Positions 49,466 to 58,652 of a DNA stretch of 64,000 nucleotides are shown piece after piece. Every line of letters begins with the position of its first letter. The stretch's first letter is position 1. The DNA is taken from positions 62,001 through 126,000 of the forward strand of contig NZ_VUOK01000034.1 of the NCBI RefSeq assembly GCF_009806555.1. The letters are read 5' to 3'. Source of the stretch: Methylobacterium sp. 2A (GTDB lineage: Bacteria > Pseudomonadota > Alphaproteobacteria > Rhizobiales > Beijerinckiaceae). The notes beneath the pieces were generated by a model that was not told the DNA's origin, did no database searches, and saw nothing but the letters and a program-made list of their open reading frames with translations. Position numbers and translations under genes: made by a program.

Positions 49466-49903
49466 TCACCCCGGCGCCGGCAAGAACCCGTCCGGGCAGG
49501 CTTCCCCGCTGCGGCCGGCGCGGCGGTCGGCCACGTAGTCGAGGGTGCTGGCCACCACCCGCTCCGAATAGGGTTTGGCGATCACCCCGATGGCGCCCGC
49601 GAAATCCGTCGGGATGCGCTTGGCGTTGGCGGTCATGAACACCACGGTGGTGCGCCGGTCCTCCGAAAGCGCCCTTGCGACCTCAATGCCGGTCGGCCCG
49701 TCCACCAGGTGAACATCCACAAGGGCGACATCGGGCGCCATGGAGCGGCCGAGCGCGATCGCCTCGGCTGAGGTGCCCGCGATGCCGACCGTGACATGGC
49801 CCAGATCGTCCAGCAGGCACTCGAGCTCCAGGGCGATCAGCGCCTCGTCCTCGACCACGAGGATGCGCAGCGCGGAATCCGCGGCGGCGTTCCCGGTCCC
49901 CAT
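49466..49903 (-). CDS. Single-domain response regulator
   Basis: This 145-residue receiver domain has the acidic pair in ILVVEDEALIALELE, the phospho-acceptor Asp63 in VALVDVHLVDGPTG, the Thr in VVFMTANAK and Lys110 in VIAKPYSERVVASTLDYV. It has no output domain, so it acts by protein contacts. It is downstream of the LOV histidine kinase on the same strand, 66 bases after it, and should be its partner. Confidence 0.93.
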   Translation of the reverse strand: MGTGNAAADSALRILVVEDEALIALELECLLDDLGHVTVGIAGTSAEAIALGRSMAPDVALVDVHLVDGPTGIEVARALSEDRRTTVVFMTANAKRIPTDFAGAIGVIAKPYSERVVASTLDYVADRRAGRSGEACPDGFLPAPG

Positions 49904-49969
49904 GCCTTCTCCGTTCTTCGGCGTCTCTGACGCGCCTGATCAGGAGCGTGAAGTGTCCGTGCAGAATTC

Positions 49970-51061
49970 TCAAGCCGCGGGCTGTAGCGGGATGTCGATC
50001 TCCACGGACGTGCCCGGCCCGCCATCCCTCCAGGCGATGGTGCCGCGCATCTGCCGCACGACCATCTCCACGAGGTTGCGCCCGAAGCCCGCCGGATTCG
50101 GCGGCGCTGCGCCGAGGCCGATCCCATCGTCCTGAATCGTGAGATGCATCCCGCATTCGGTGCGTCGGGCCGCGATCGAGACGCGGCCCTCCCGCGCGTC
50201 CGGGAAGGCGTGGCGCAGGGCGTTGGCGGTGAGTTCGTGGATCAGCAGGGCGAGCGGCGCGGCCATCGCGGCCGCCACCGCGATCGGCTCCACGTCGGCC
50301 TCGATCCGATGCCGTTCCGGGTCCAGCCCGGCATTCATGTCGGCCAGGAACTCGGCCGCGAAGTCGCCGAGGTTGAAATGCGCGCAGTCGCCCTCCGAAT
50401 AGAGCAGGCGGTGGGCGGTCGAGAGGGCCCCGATCCGTTCCGCCATGCCCTGAAGCGCGTCGCGCGCCTCGCCCTCCGGGGTGCGGCGGGCCTTCAGCAG
50501 CATCAGCGAGGAGATCACCTGCAGGTTGTTCTTCACCCGGTGATCGACCTCGTGCAGCAGCGCGGTCTTCTGTTCCAGCGCCGCGCTCAGGGCGTGCGTG
50601 CGGGCATCGACGAGGCGCTCCAGCTCGTCGTTGGTGCCGCGCATCGTGACTTCGCGCTGGTGTGTGTGGGTCATGTCCGCCTGGGCGGCGTAGTAGAATG
50701 CCACACCCTGCGCGTCGCTCACCGGCGTGATCGTCATCGCGTTCCAGAAGGGCGTGCCGTCCTTCCGGTAATTCAGCAGCTCGACGGAGAGCGGTTCGGC
50801 CGCCTGGATGGCCGCGCGGATCCGCGCGACCGTGGCGCGGTCCGTGGCCGGCCCCTGCAACATGCGGCAATTGCGCCCGACGATCTCCGCGGCCTCGTAG
50901 CCGGTGGCCTGAAGGAAGGCTTCATTGGCCCAGGCGACCGGATTGTCGGGCGCGCGGGCATCCGTGATCACCATCGGCGACGGGCTGCGCGCAAAGGCAT
51001 CGACCAGCGTCGCGGGGGGGAGAGCGGGATCCGATCGGGCACTCACCGCATCATTCCACAT
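49970..51061 (-). CDS. LOV-domain histidine kinase (HWE/HisKA_2 type), predicted blue-light sensor
   Basis: The 363-residue soluble kinase begins with a PAS/LOV domain (about residues 20-130). The photoactive Cys65 lies in VGRNCRMLQGPATD; Asn residues in LLNYRKDGTPFWNAM (about 97, 107) and Gln127 in AFYYAAQADMTH match the flavin pocket of LOV domains. It continues with the HisKA_2 dimerisation domain, with His174 in LHEVDHRVKNNLQVISSLM, and an ATPase domain (ELTANALRHAFPD, IQDDGIGLG). Family members in alphaproteobacteria respond to blue light and feed response regulators. It forms a two-gene operon with the regulator. Confidence 0.92.
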   Translation of the reverse strand: MWNDAVSARSDPALPPATLVDAFARSPSPMVITDARAPDNPVAWANEAFLQATGYEAAEIVGRNCRMLQGPATDRATVARIRAAIQAAEPLSVELLNYRKDGTPFWNAMTITPVSDAQGVAFYYAAQADMTHTHQREVTMRGTNDELERLVDARTHALSAALEQKTALLHEVDHRVKNNLQVISSLMLLKARRTPEGEARDALQGMAERIGALSTAHRLLYSEGDCAHFNLGDFAAEFLADMNAGLDPERHRIEADVEPIAVAAAMAAPLALLIHELTANALRHAFPDAREGRVSIAARRTECGMHLTIQDDGIGLGAAPPNPAGFGRNLVEMVVRQMRGTIAWRDGGPGTSVEIDIPLQPAA

Positions 51062-51244
51062 TCTGCAACGCGACGCGTCTGCTCAACTCCTTCACATCCC
51101 GATCCACCGGGCGTGGATATTCCGTTAAGCAAGCTTCGATCAAGATCGAGCGGAACCGCATCACAATCCAGCGAGCACCAGCGCGGCGCACCTTTGCCAC
51201 GATTTCGCGGGATCAAGGCCAGGAAGGCTCAGGAGTTCCATGCC

Positions 51245-52645
51245 ATGGGCAACCAGCCACAGGCTTTGCGCCGTTTCCGGCTCCGCGACATCGTGGAGGA
51301 CCGGCGTATCGTCCTGATGCTCGCGCTCGGATTCTCGTCGGGCCTGCCCCTGCTTCTGGTGCTCGGGACCTTCACGCTGCGGCTCGCCTTCTCGGATATC
51401 GACGTGCGCGCCATCGGGCTGTTCAGCTACGTTGCGCTGCCCTATTCGCTGAAGTTCCTCTGGGCGCCGGCCATCGACCGGCTCAACGTGCCGGTCCTGG
51501 GCGCGCGGCTGGGCCGCCGCCGCGCCTGGATGGTGACGACGCAGGCCGCCGTCGCCCTGTGCCTGACGCTGATGGCCTTCTCCGATCCGAAGACCCACCT
51601 CGCGCTCCTCGGCCTCGGGGCCTTCCTCGTCGCGTTCTGCGCGGCGAGCCAGGACGTGGTCATCGATGGCTGGCGCATCGACGCCGCCGGCAGCGACTTC
51701 CAGGGCATCCTGGCGGCGACTTCGAACCTCGGCTACCGGCTCGGCCTGATCACCGCGGGCGCCGGCGCGCTGTTCATCGCCGCCTCCGGCGGCTGGATGC
51801 TGGCCTACCTGATCATGGCCGCGCTCATGCTGGTCGGCATGGTGGCCGCACTGCTGGCGCCGGCCTTCGACACAGCTCGGGTGGCCGTGGCCGAAACGGC
51901 GGGTCATTCCCGGCTCTGGTCGATGCGCCGCGCCGTGCTGGAGCCGCTGACCGAGCTGCACGGCCGCTTCGGGGCGGCCCTCTGGGGCATCCTGCTGCTC
52001 GTGGCGCTCTACCGGCTGCCCGACTTCCTGTCCGGCGTGATGGCGAGCCCGCTCTACCGGACGCTCGGCTTCGACCTGAAGGAGATCGCCACCGTCACCA
52101 AGCTCTACGGCATCTGGGTCGGCATCGCCGGAGGCTTCGCGGGGGGATGGGCACTGGCGCGGCTCGGGCTGTTCCCGACGCTGCTGCTCGGCGCCTTCCT
52201 GGCCGCCGCCTCGCACCTCGCCTTCGCGTGGCTCTCGGCCGGCGCCCCCGAGATCTGGCGCCTGACGGTCGCCATCTCGATCGAGAATTTCTGCGGCTCC
52301 TTCGCCGGCATCGTGCTCATCGCCTACATGTCGAGCCTCACCAGCCCGGCCTATGCGGCGACGCAATACGCCCTGTTCTCCTCGCTCTACGCATTGCCGG
52401 GCAAGCTGATCGCGGGCGCCTCCGGCTTCATCGTGCAGGCGATCGGCTATCCCGCCTTCTTCGTGCTGACATCGCTCATCGGCATCCCGGTGCTGGCGCT
52501 GTGCCTCGCCGTGGGCCGTCGGGGCGACGGAACGAACGCGGAGGCGGCGCCAGCGATTGCGCTCGTCCAGGGCCCGAACCCGGCGGGGAACCGCGTGGCG
52601 GGCGCAGAACTTCCTTCCACGGCGCGCGCCCCGGGGGCCGCGTGA
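51245..52645 (+). CDS. ampG: AmpG-like muropeptide MFS permease
   Basis: The 466-residue MFS protein has about 12 membrane segments. AmpG-type motifs include LALGFSSGLPLLLVLGTFTLRL, YSLKFLWAPAIDRL, LGRRRAWM and FCAASQDVVIDGWRID. It should import anhydro-muropeptides for wall recycling. ATG 51245 has an AGGAG ribosome site just upstream. The last 40 or so residues are polar. The next gene begins 25 bases later, suggesting an operon. Confidence 0.9.
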   Translation: MGNQPQALRRFRLRDIVEDRRIVLMLALGFSSGLPLLLVLGTFTLRLAFSDIDVRAIGLFSYVALPYSLKFLWAPAIDRLNVPVLGARLGRRRAWMVTTQAAVALCLTLMAFSDPKTHLALLGLGAFLVAFCAASQDVVIDGWRIDAAGSDFQGILAATSNLGYRLGLITAGAGALFIAASGGWMLAYLIMAALMLVGMVAALLAPAFDTARVAVAETAGHSRLWSMRRAVLEPLTELHGRFGAALWGILLLVALYRLPDFLSGVMASPLYRTLGFDLKEIATVTKLYGIWVGIAGGFAGGWALARLGLFPTLLLGAFLAAASHLAFAWLSAGAPEIWRLTVAISIENFCGSFAGIVLIAYMSSLTSPAYAATQYALFSSLYALPGKLIAGASGFIVQAIGYPAFFVLTSLIGIPVLALCLAVGRRGDGTNAEAAPAIALVQGPNPAGNRVAGAELPSTARAPGAA

Positions 52646-52670
52646 CCGGAACCGATCCGGGGATCCTTGG

Positions 52671-53612
52671 ATGACCACGACCGACATCACCCGCGCCGAC
52701 TCGACGCTGCCGACGGTGACCCAGGAGGCGATGCTCAGCGACGCGGATCTCGCCGCGCTGCGCCGGGCCGTGCAGACGCTGGAGCGGCCGAGTCTCGCCG
52801 CCCGCCTGTCCGCGGCCGCGGGGGCGCCGCTCGACATCATCGGGCGCTCGCTGCCGGCGCCCGTGACCGAGGTGGTGAGCCGCAGCACCGAGGCCGCCAT
52901 GCGCGGCGCCCTCCGGGTCGCCCTGGCGACGCTGCCCCGCACGGAACTCGCGCCGGCGACGGCGGGCGAGGCCCTCGGCACGGCGACCGCCAAGGCGGAG
53001 AGCCGCCTCACGCGGCTTCTCGGCTCGGGCGACGCCAAGCACAAGGCCTTCGCGGCGCTCTCCGGCGCCCTCGGCGGCGCGTTCGGCCTCTCGACCCTGG
53101 CGGTCGAGCTTCCGGTCTCGACCACGCTGATGCTGCGCTCGATCGCCGAGATCGCCCGCGAGGAGGGCGAGGATCTGGAGACGCCCGAGGGCGCGCTCGC
53201 CTGCGTTCAGGTCTTCGCCCTCGGCGGCCGGGCGGCAGCCGCCACGGAAGCCGGAGCGGCGCTCACAGAGAGCGGTTACTTCGCGGTCCGCGCGGCCCTG
53301 GCCAAGACCCTGGCGGAAGCGGCGCGCTACGCCGGCAGTAAGACCCTCCTCGATCAATCGGCCCCCGCGCTGATCCGCTTCACCGCGCAGATCGCCGCCC
53401 GGTTCGGCCTGGTCGTGTCGCAGAAGGTCGCCGCGCAGGCGGTGCCGATCCTCGGGGCGTTCGGAGGCGCGGCCGTCAACACCGCCTTCATGAACCATTT
53501 CCAGGCGACGGCGCGGGCCCATTTCACGGTCCGGCGGCTGGAACGGGCCTACGGGGCGGTCGCCGTGCGGGCCGCCTACGAGGTCGAGAAGGCGGCCCTC
53601 GGCATCAGTTGA
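52671..53612 (+). CDS. EcsC-family protein
   Basis: The 313-residue protein matches the EcsC family: the central block KHKAFAALSGALGGAFGLSTLAVELPVSTTLMLRSIAEIAREEGEDL is typical, and FGLVVSQKVAAQAVPILGAFGGAAVNTAFMNHFQ closes it. EcsC proteins are of unknown function, often membrane-associated. It lies 25 bases after ampG. Its stop is 64 bases before the MgtC-like gene. Confidence 0.87.
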   Translation: MTTTDITRADSTLPTVTQEAMLSDADLAALRRAVQTLERPSLAARLSAAAGAPLDIIGRSLPAPVTEVVSRSTEAAMRGALRVALATLPRTELAPATAGEALGTATAKAESRLTRLLGSGDAKHKAFAALSGALGGAFGLSTLAVELPVSTTLMLRSIAEIAREEGEDLETPEGALACVQVFALGGRAAAATEAGAALTESGYFAVRAALAKTLAEAARYAGSKTLLDQSAPALIRFTAQIAARFGLVVSQKVAAQAVPILGAFGGAAVNTAFMNHFQATARAHFTVRRLERAYGAVAVRAAYEVEKAALGIS

Positions 53613-53676
53613 TAAGCCGGCTCATGTTCGGTCAGGATCGCCCGCTTGCGCGTCGCGCGGATGAGCGGAGTTGGTC

Positions 53677-54354
53677 GTGATCGGCAACGGCGAGATGGTG
53701 GCGCGGCTGGCGCTGGCGGCCCTGTTCGGCAGCGTGATCGGCCTGGAACGCGAGCGGCTGCTCTGGGCGGCGGGCCTGCGGACCCACATGCTGGTCTGCG
53801 TCGGCTCGTGCCTGATCATGCTGGTCTCGACCTTCGGCTTCGGCGACGTGCTGGGCACCGATCACGTCGTGCTCGACCCGTCCCGAATCGCCGCGCAGGT
53901 GGTGTCGGGGATCGGCTTCCTCGGCGCGGGCACGATCCTGCTGCGCGGCGAGGTGGTGAAGGGCCTCACCACGGCGGCGAGCCTCTGGGGCGTGGCGGCA
54001 ATCGGGCTCGCGGTGGGCAGCGGGCTCTACGTGCCGGCCCTGGCGACGACCGCGCTCGTGGTCGGCATCCTGGCGGGCGTGAAGCCCTTCGAGGAACGCT
54101 GGCGCGACCGGATGCGGGCGCAGACGCTTCGGTTGACCGTGCGCCGGGGTGCGTTGTCCCTCGACCGGTTGCACGACGTGACCGGCGAGCGTGCCTCTCG
54201 GGTCCGGAGCTTCGTTCTCCGCCCGGGTGCCGATCCGGAGGTGGAGGAAGTCGCCATCACCTTCGTGCGCCTGTCGCGGACCAGCGTCGCCGACATCGCG
54301 GCGAAGCTGCGGGCATTGCCCGACATCCTCGAGGTCGAGGAGGGAGAGGCCTGA
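53677..54354 (+). CDS. MgtC/SapB family membrane protein
   Basis: The 225-residue protein has four or five N-terminal membrane helices with the MgtC core (LALAALFGSVIGLERERL, GLRTHMLVCVGSCLIMLVS, QVVSGIGFLGAGTILLRGEVVKGLTTAASLWGVAAIG). A C-terminal ACT-like domain follows (VEEVAITFVRLSRTSVADIAAKLRALPDI). MgtC proteins affect membrane ATP synthase and magnesium homeostasis. GTG 53677 has GGAG seven bases upstream; a TTG at 53671 is the longer alternative. Confidence 0.9.
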   Translation: MIGNGEMVARLALAALFGSVIGLERERLLWAAGLRTHMLVCVGSCLIMLVSTFGFGDVLGTDHVVLDPSRIAAQVVSGIGFLGAGTILLRGEVVKGLTTAASLWGVAAIGLAVGSGLYVPALATTALVVGILAGVKPFEERWRDRMRAQTLRLTVRRGALSLDRLHDVTGERASRVRSFVLRPGADPEVEEVAITFVRLSRTSVADIAAKLRALPDILEVEEGEA

Positions 54355-54583
54355 CGAGGCCGGCACTGCCGCGCCCGTTTCGGCCGTGCCGAGGATTGAT
54401 CACGCCGATACCGAGATCGTCTCGGGTCCCGCCAGTTCAGTTCCTCCCGGGCGATGGATGTTTTCGCAGCAATGTCGATGTCAGCTCAATATTTGTCGCA
54501 CTCAACTAATACTAGTTTGATCAAAACTGCGTAATTTCAGAGCATCGTGCCCAACATGTAACAAATTTGCATCTTTTTAGTCG

Positions 54584-54647
54584 TTGACATGGCCGATTTA
54601 AGCCAATCATATTTGTATCTCGGCGAAAGATTATTGCCTTACGGCAA
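54584..54647 (+). promoter_or_regulatory. Candidate promoter and inverted repeat before the chemoreceptor-like gene
   Basis: TTGACA at 54584-54589 is followed, 17 bases later, by TCATAT at 54607-54612. An inverted repeat TTGCC-TTAC-GGCAA lies at 54634-54647, 20 bases before ATG 54667. The surrounding 54455-54660 stretch is strikingly AT-rich. No gene lies in 54355-54666. Confidence 0.5.
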
Positions 54648-54666
54648 ATATTGAGACCTGCTTAAC

Positions 54667-55719
54667 ATGTCAAGTTTGACCCTATCGGATATCGTGGGCA
54701 GCTCCGCCGAGACGCTCAAGAGGAATGCCGCCGGCAATCTAAGTTTCATCAGATCGATCGCGCAGCGCATGAAGCTTCTGGCGCTCAACGCGCTGATCGA
54801 GGCGGCGCATGCCGGTGAGAAGGGCGCCGGCTTCTCGATCGTCGCGCAGGAGGTCCGGACGGTATCGGCGGAGGTCGATCGCGTGGCCTCCGCGCTGGGC
54901 CTCAACCTGAGTTCCGAGATCGACCAGCTGACCGACGCGGTCGGGCGCCTCGCCGAGGAGACCCGGGCGGCCCGGTGCGTCGACCTCGCCCTGAACGCGG
55001 TCGAGCTGATCGACCGAAATCTCTACGAGCGCACCTGCGACGTCCGCTGGTGGGCAACCGATGCCGCCGTCGTATCCTGTGGCGCGGACCCGAGCGCGGC
55101 GGCCGTCGCCTACGCCACGGAGCGCCTGGGCGTGATCCTGTCCGCCTACACGGTCTACCTGGACCTGTGGCTGTGCGACCTCGACGGCCGCGTCCTCGCC
55201 AACGGCCGGCCGGAGACCTACCCGGGCGTGGTCGGCTCGCAGATCGGAGACGAGCCCTGGTTTCGGCAGGCGCGCGCTCTGCCGAACGGCGACGCCTTCT
55301 CGGTCGCCGACATCCGCAACGAGCCGCATCTCGGCGGTGCGCAGGTGGCGACCTACTGTGCGAGCGTGCGCGCCGAGGGCCGCGCCGACGGCCCCGCGCT
55401 CGGCGTGCTGGCCATCCACTTCGACTGGCAGCCTCAGGCCCGGGCGATCGTGCAGGGCATCCGCCTCGGCCCGGGCGAGCGCGAACGGACGCGGGTCATG
55501 CTCCTCGACGCCAGGGACCGGGTGATCGCCTGCTCGAACGGGGGCGGCGACCTGACCGAGGTGTTCCGGCTGCGCACCGAGGGCCGGCCGCATGGCCACT
55601 ACCGGGACGGCGCCGGCCATCTCGTCGCCTTCCACGAGACGCCGGGCTACGAAACCTATCGCGGGCTGGGCTGGCGCGGGGTGATCGCGCAGCGGATCGG
55701 CGAGGGCTGGACGCGATGA
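54667..55719 (+). CDS. Soluble chemoreceptor-like protein with C-terminal Cache-type sensor
   Basis: The 350-residue protein has no transmembrane helix. Residues about 30-75 carry a methyl-accepting chemotaxis signalling tip (IAQRMKLLALNALIEAAHAGEKGAGFSIVAQEVR). Most of the long receptor hairpin is missing. From about residue 110 it is a Cache/PAS-like sensor (DRNLYERTCDVRWWATDAAV, AYTVYLDLWLCDLDGRVLANGRPETYPG, DEPWFRQARALPNGDAFSVAD). Placing the sensor after the tip reverses the usual order. It may report a cytosolic ligand to CheA/CheW, but that is inference. Confidence 0.8.
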   Translation: MSSLTLSDIVGSSAETLKRNAAGNLSFIRSIAQRMKLLALNALIEAAHAGEKGAGFSIVAQEVRTVSAEVDRVASALGLNLSSEIDQLTDAVGRLAEETRAARCVDLALNAVELIDRNLYERTCDVRWWATDAAVVSCGADPSAAAVAYATERLGVILSAYTVYLDLWLCDLDGRVLANGRPETYPGVVGSQIGDEPWFRQARALPNGDAFSVADIRNEPHLGGAQVATYCASVRAEGRADGPALGVLAIHFDWQPQARAIVQGIRLGPGERERTRVMLLDARDRVIACSNGGGDLTEVFRLRTEGRPHGHYRDGAGHLVAFHETPGYETYRGLGWRGVIAQRIGEGWTR

Positions 55720-55769
55720 CCGATCGGGTTATCGCCCCGTGACCGGCAGTCGCCGTCCGGGATGATGCC

Positions 55770-57302
55770 TCAGGCGCCCCCGACCCCTTCACCGTCCAGG
55801 AACAGGCGATAGGCCGGGTTCTCGGTCTCGTCGGTGGCCGGGTAGCCCAGCGCCTCGATGACCGCGTCGAACCGCGCCCGCTCGCCCGGCGGGACCGCGA
55901 TGCCGGCGAGCACGCGGCCGTAATCGGCGCCGTGGTTGCGGTAGTGGAACAGCGTGATGTCGAAGTCCGGCCCCAGCGCGTCGAGGAACTTCATCAGCGC
56001 GCCGGGTCGTTCCGGGAACTGGAAGCGGAACAGCCGCTCGTGCGCGACGCCCACGGCCCGGCCGCCGACCATATAGCGGACATGGACCTTGGCCATCTCG
56101 TTGTCGCTCATGTCGAGCACGCGGTAGCCGGCCTCGCGCAGGGATCCGATCAGCGCCTGCTTCTCGCGCCTGCCGCCGGTCAGGTTGATGCCGACGAAGA
56201 TCTGCGCCTCGTTGCCCGGGGCGTGGCGGTAATTGAACTCCGTGATGGCGCGCGGCCCCAGGGCGTTGATGAAGGCCCGGTAGGCGCCCGGCCGCTCGGG
56301 GATCGTCACGCCGATCAGGACTTCGCGCTGCTCGCCGATTTCGGCCCGCTCGGCGATGTGGCGCAGGCGGTCGAAGTTGAGGTTGGCCCCCGACGAGATC
56401 GCGATCAGCGTGCCGTCGCCGCCCTCGCGCTCGGCGTAGAGCTTGGCACCGGCCAGACTCAGCGCGCCGGAGGGCTCCGACACGGCCCGCGTGTCGTCGA
56501 AGATATCCTTGACCGCCGCGCACATGGCGTCGGTATCGACCGTGATGACCCCGTCGAGGTGCTCGCGGCAGAGCCGGAAGGTCTCCTCGCCGGCCTGCCG
56601 CACCGCGACGCCGTCGGCGAAGAGGCCGACCGTGGGCAGGCTGACGCGGGTATCGGCCGCGAGCGCCGCGGCCATGCAGGCTGCGTCCTCCGGCTCGACG
56701 CCGATCACCTTCGTGCCGGGCCGCAGGTACTTCACGAAGGTGGCGATGCCGGCAGCGAGCCCCCCGCCTCCGACCGGCACGAAGATCGCCTCGATCGGGC
56801 CGGTATGCTGCTCCAGGATCTCCTTGCCGATCGTACCCTGGCCGGCGATCACGTCCGGATCGTCGAACGGGTGCAGGAAGGTCAGGCCCTGCTCGGCTTC
56901 GAGGGTCTTCGCCTGCGCCAGCGCCTCGTCGAAGGCGTCGCCGTGCAGCACGACCTCGGCCCCGCGGGCCCGGCAGGCATCGACCTTGATCGACGGGGTG
57001 GTGCGCGGCATCACGATCACCGCCCGCGCCCCGAGCTTCGCGGCGGCGAGGGCGACGCCCTGGGCATGATTGCCCGCCGAGGCGCAGACCACACCGCGGG
57101 CGATCTGGTCCGGACTCAGGCCCGACATCTTGTTGTAGGCGCCGCGCAGCTTGAACGAGAAGACCGGCTGGAGATCCTCGCGCTTGAGCAGCACCGGCCG
57201 GCCGAGCCGCTCTGTCAGGCGCGGCATCGGATCGAGCGGGCTCTCGATCGCCACGTCGTAGACGCGGGCGGTGAGGATCTTGCGGATGTAGTCGGTGGCC
57301 AT
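55770..57302 (-). CDS. ilvA: Threonine ammonia-lyase, biosynthetic
   Basis: This 510-residue PLP enzyme turns threonine into 2-oxobutanoate for isoleucine synthesis. The PLP lysine is in PVFSFKLRGAYNKM (about residue 51), SAGNHAQGVALAAAKLG binds PLP, and GGGGLAAG is the phosphate loop. From about 330 it has two ACT-like regulatory domains (EQREVLIGVTIPERPGAYRAF; RLFRFQFPERPGALMKFLDAL), the sites of isoleucine/valine control. ATG 57302 gives the standard N-terminus. Confidence 0.96.
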   Translation of the reverse strand: MATDYIRKILTARVYDVAIESPLDPMPRLTERLGRPVLLKREDLQPVFSFKLRGAYNKMSGLSPDQIARGVVCASAGNHAQGVALAAAKLGARAVIVMPRTTPSIKVDACRARGAEVVLHGDAFDEALAQAKTLEAEQGLTFLHPFDDPDVIAGQGTIGKEILEQHTGPIEAIFVPVGGGGLAAGIATFVKYLRPGTKVIGVEPEDAACMAAALAADTRVSLPTVGLFADGVAVRQAGEETFRLCREHLDGVITVDTDAMCAAVKDIFDDTRAVSEPSGALSLAGAKLYAEREGGDGTLIAISSGANLNFDRLRHIAERAEIGEQREVLIGVTIPERPGAYRAFINALGPRAITEFNYRHAPGNEAQIFVGINLTGGRREKQALIGSLREAGYRVLDMSDNEMAKVHVRYMVGGRAVGVAHERLFRFQFPERPGALMKFLDALGPDFDITLFHYRNHGADYGRVLAGIAVPPGERARFDAVIEALGYPATDETENPAYRLFLDGEGVGGA

Positions 57303-57447
57303 GGCGCCGAGATAGCCCTTCGTGGGTCGAGATGCGAGCACTCCGGCACATGGATCACGCGGTGCACCCTCCCGGATCGAGCCACGCGCGAGCCCTGTTC
57401 CTCAACGCCGCGCAAAGCTAAGATTCTCATCCGATCCGGGTCGCCCG

Positions 57448-58062
57448 ATGCGCGCTAAGCCCAGCCTGATCGCCCTGCTCGCGCTGACCGTTGCCGCCTT
57501 CGGGGCGGAAAGACAGATCCGCGACATCGTCCCGATCCCGCTCCAGGATGGGATTAACCGTGTCCCGAATGCGACGGCGGACGGCCGCACGGCGACCATC
57601 GTCCGAGCTTGGCGGGAGAACGGTAACGCGCACAGCTATCACGTCCATCTCGTGCTTCTGCCGCAACCCGGTGAGACAGAGGCTGGCCTTGTCGCCATCG
57701 AGGACAGAGCCTGCGGCCTCACCGACAGCTTAGCCGACACGCCCTTCGACAGTGAGCGGGTGCAGCGCAGCATCCGGTTGGCCCGCGCCCGAATCGAGGG
57801 CGCACCAGCCGTCATCCTGATTGAGGCGATCCTTCAGGCGGGATCAGCCCTAAGCGTGAGCGAGCCGAAGCCGGCCGAGATCCGGATCTACGGGCTGGAA
57901 AGTCCCGGGATCGACGCGGGTACCACGCGGGACGTCTTCAGGATCATCCACCGAGATGCTCCTGCCGGCCGGTTCTGCAACGCAGACAAGGCGCTCGAAC
58001 AACTCCTCGGTCTGCCACTGCCCGCCGATTATCTGGGGAGCACGCGCTCCGACGGCTGTTGA
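57448..58062 (+). CDS. Secreted hypothetical protein
   Basis: The 204-residue protein has an N-terminal hydrophobic export signal (MRAKPSLIALLALTVAAFGA), then a beta-rich domain (TATIVRAWRENGNAHSYHVHLVLLP) and two Cys far apart (DRACGLTD; AGRFCNADK; a final Cys ends the protein). I recognise no family. It is not in an operon with the convergent ParDE genes, 51 bases away. Codon use looks slightly less GC-rich than neighbours. Confidence 0.65.
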   Translation: MRAKPSLIALLALTVAAFGAERQIRDIVPIPLQDGINRVPNATADGRTATIVRAWRENGNAHSYHVHLVLLPQPGETEAGLVAIEDRACGLTDSLADTPFDSERVQRSIRLARARIEGAPAVILIEAILQAGSALSVSEPKPAEIRIYGLESPGIDAGTTRDVFRIIHRDAPAGRFCNADKALEQLLGLPLPADYLGSTRSDGC

Positions 58063-58113
58063 AGGCCCAGGATGGCGTCACAGGGAAGGCGACATGCCGG
58101 GCCGCAAGCCTGT

Positions 58114-58404
58114 TCAGGCCAGGTGGCGCGTCCAATCCTGTCGGCCGTGCAGAACGCGAACGATCAGGATGCCGTCCTCATGCTCGATGTAGGCGACGAT
58201 GTGCGCGCGATAGGGATACAGCCGCACCGGCCGGACGAATTCATCGCGCAGACGGGCTATCTGCGGCCTTTCTTCGAAAAGTGAGAACAGGGCCCTCAGT
58301 CCAGCGAGATAGCGTTCGGCATGCTCGCTTCCGAACTTGGCGACACCGGCCATGTAGATCTCGACGAGATCCAGATCGGCCCGCCGCGTCGTCCGGATCG
58401 TCAC
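58114..58404 (-). CDS. parE: ParE/RelE-type toxin
   Basis: The 96-residue protein has the ParE pattern: IRTTRRADLDLVEIYMAG, RYLAGLRALFSLFEERPQIARLRDEF, RLYPYRAHIVAYIEHEDGILIVRVLHGRQDWTRHL. ParE toxins inhibit gyrase. The start overlaps the parD stop by four bases. The pair is compact and complete. Confidence 0.92.
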   Translation of the reverse strand: MTIRTTRRADLDLVEIYMAGVAKFGSEHAERYLAGLRALFSLFEERPQIARLRDEFVRPVRLYPYRAHIVAYIEHEDGILIVRVLHGRQDWTRHLA

Positions 58405-58652
58405 GGGCGCTGTGCGGCCCGCATGCGCGCCCGGGCCTCGGCGAGAACGTCATCCAATGACGACGTGCTGATGCCGCTGTCGAACCCCTCGGTGATCAGC
58501 GGCTGCAGCTGCGCGAGACCGTCGCTCCGCTCCTGATCCCGGCGGATTAGGTCGCGGACGTAATCGCCGACACTGCCGTAGCGGCCACTCGCGGCCTGGG
58601 CTTCGACCCAGTCCTTCATGGCTTCGGACAACGATACGTTCATGCTCGTCAT
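58401..58652 (-). CDS. parD: ParD-type antitoxin
   Basis: The 83-residue protein starts MTSMNVSLSEAMKDWVEAQAASGRYGSVGDYVRDLIRRDQE, the ribbon-helix-helix domain of ParD, followed by a C-terminal segment (ISTSSLDDVLAEARARMRAA) that would wrap the toxin. A second ATG at codon 4 is possible. It is first in the operon and probably autoregulates. Confidence 0.92.
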   Translation of the reverse strand: MTSMNVSLSEAMKDWVEAQAASGRYGSVGDYVRDLIRRDQERSDGLAQLQPLITEGFDSGISTSSLDDVLAEARARMRAAQRP

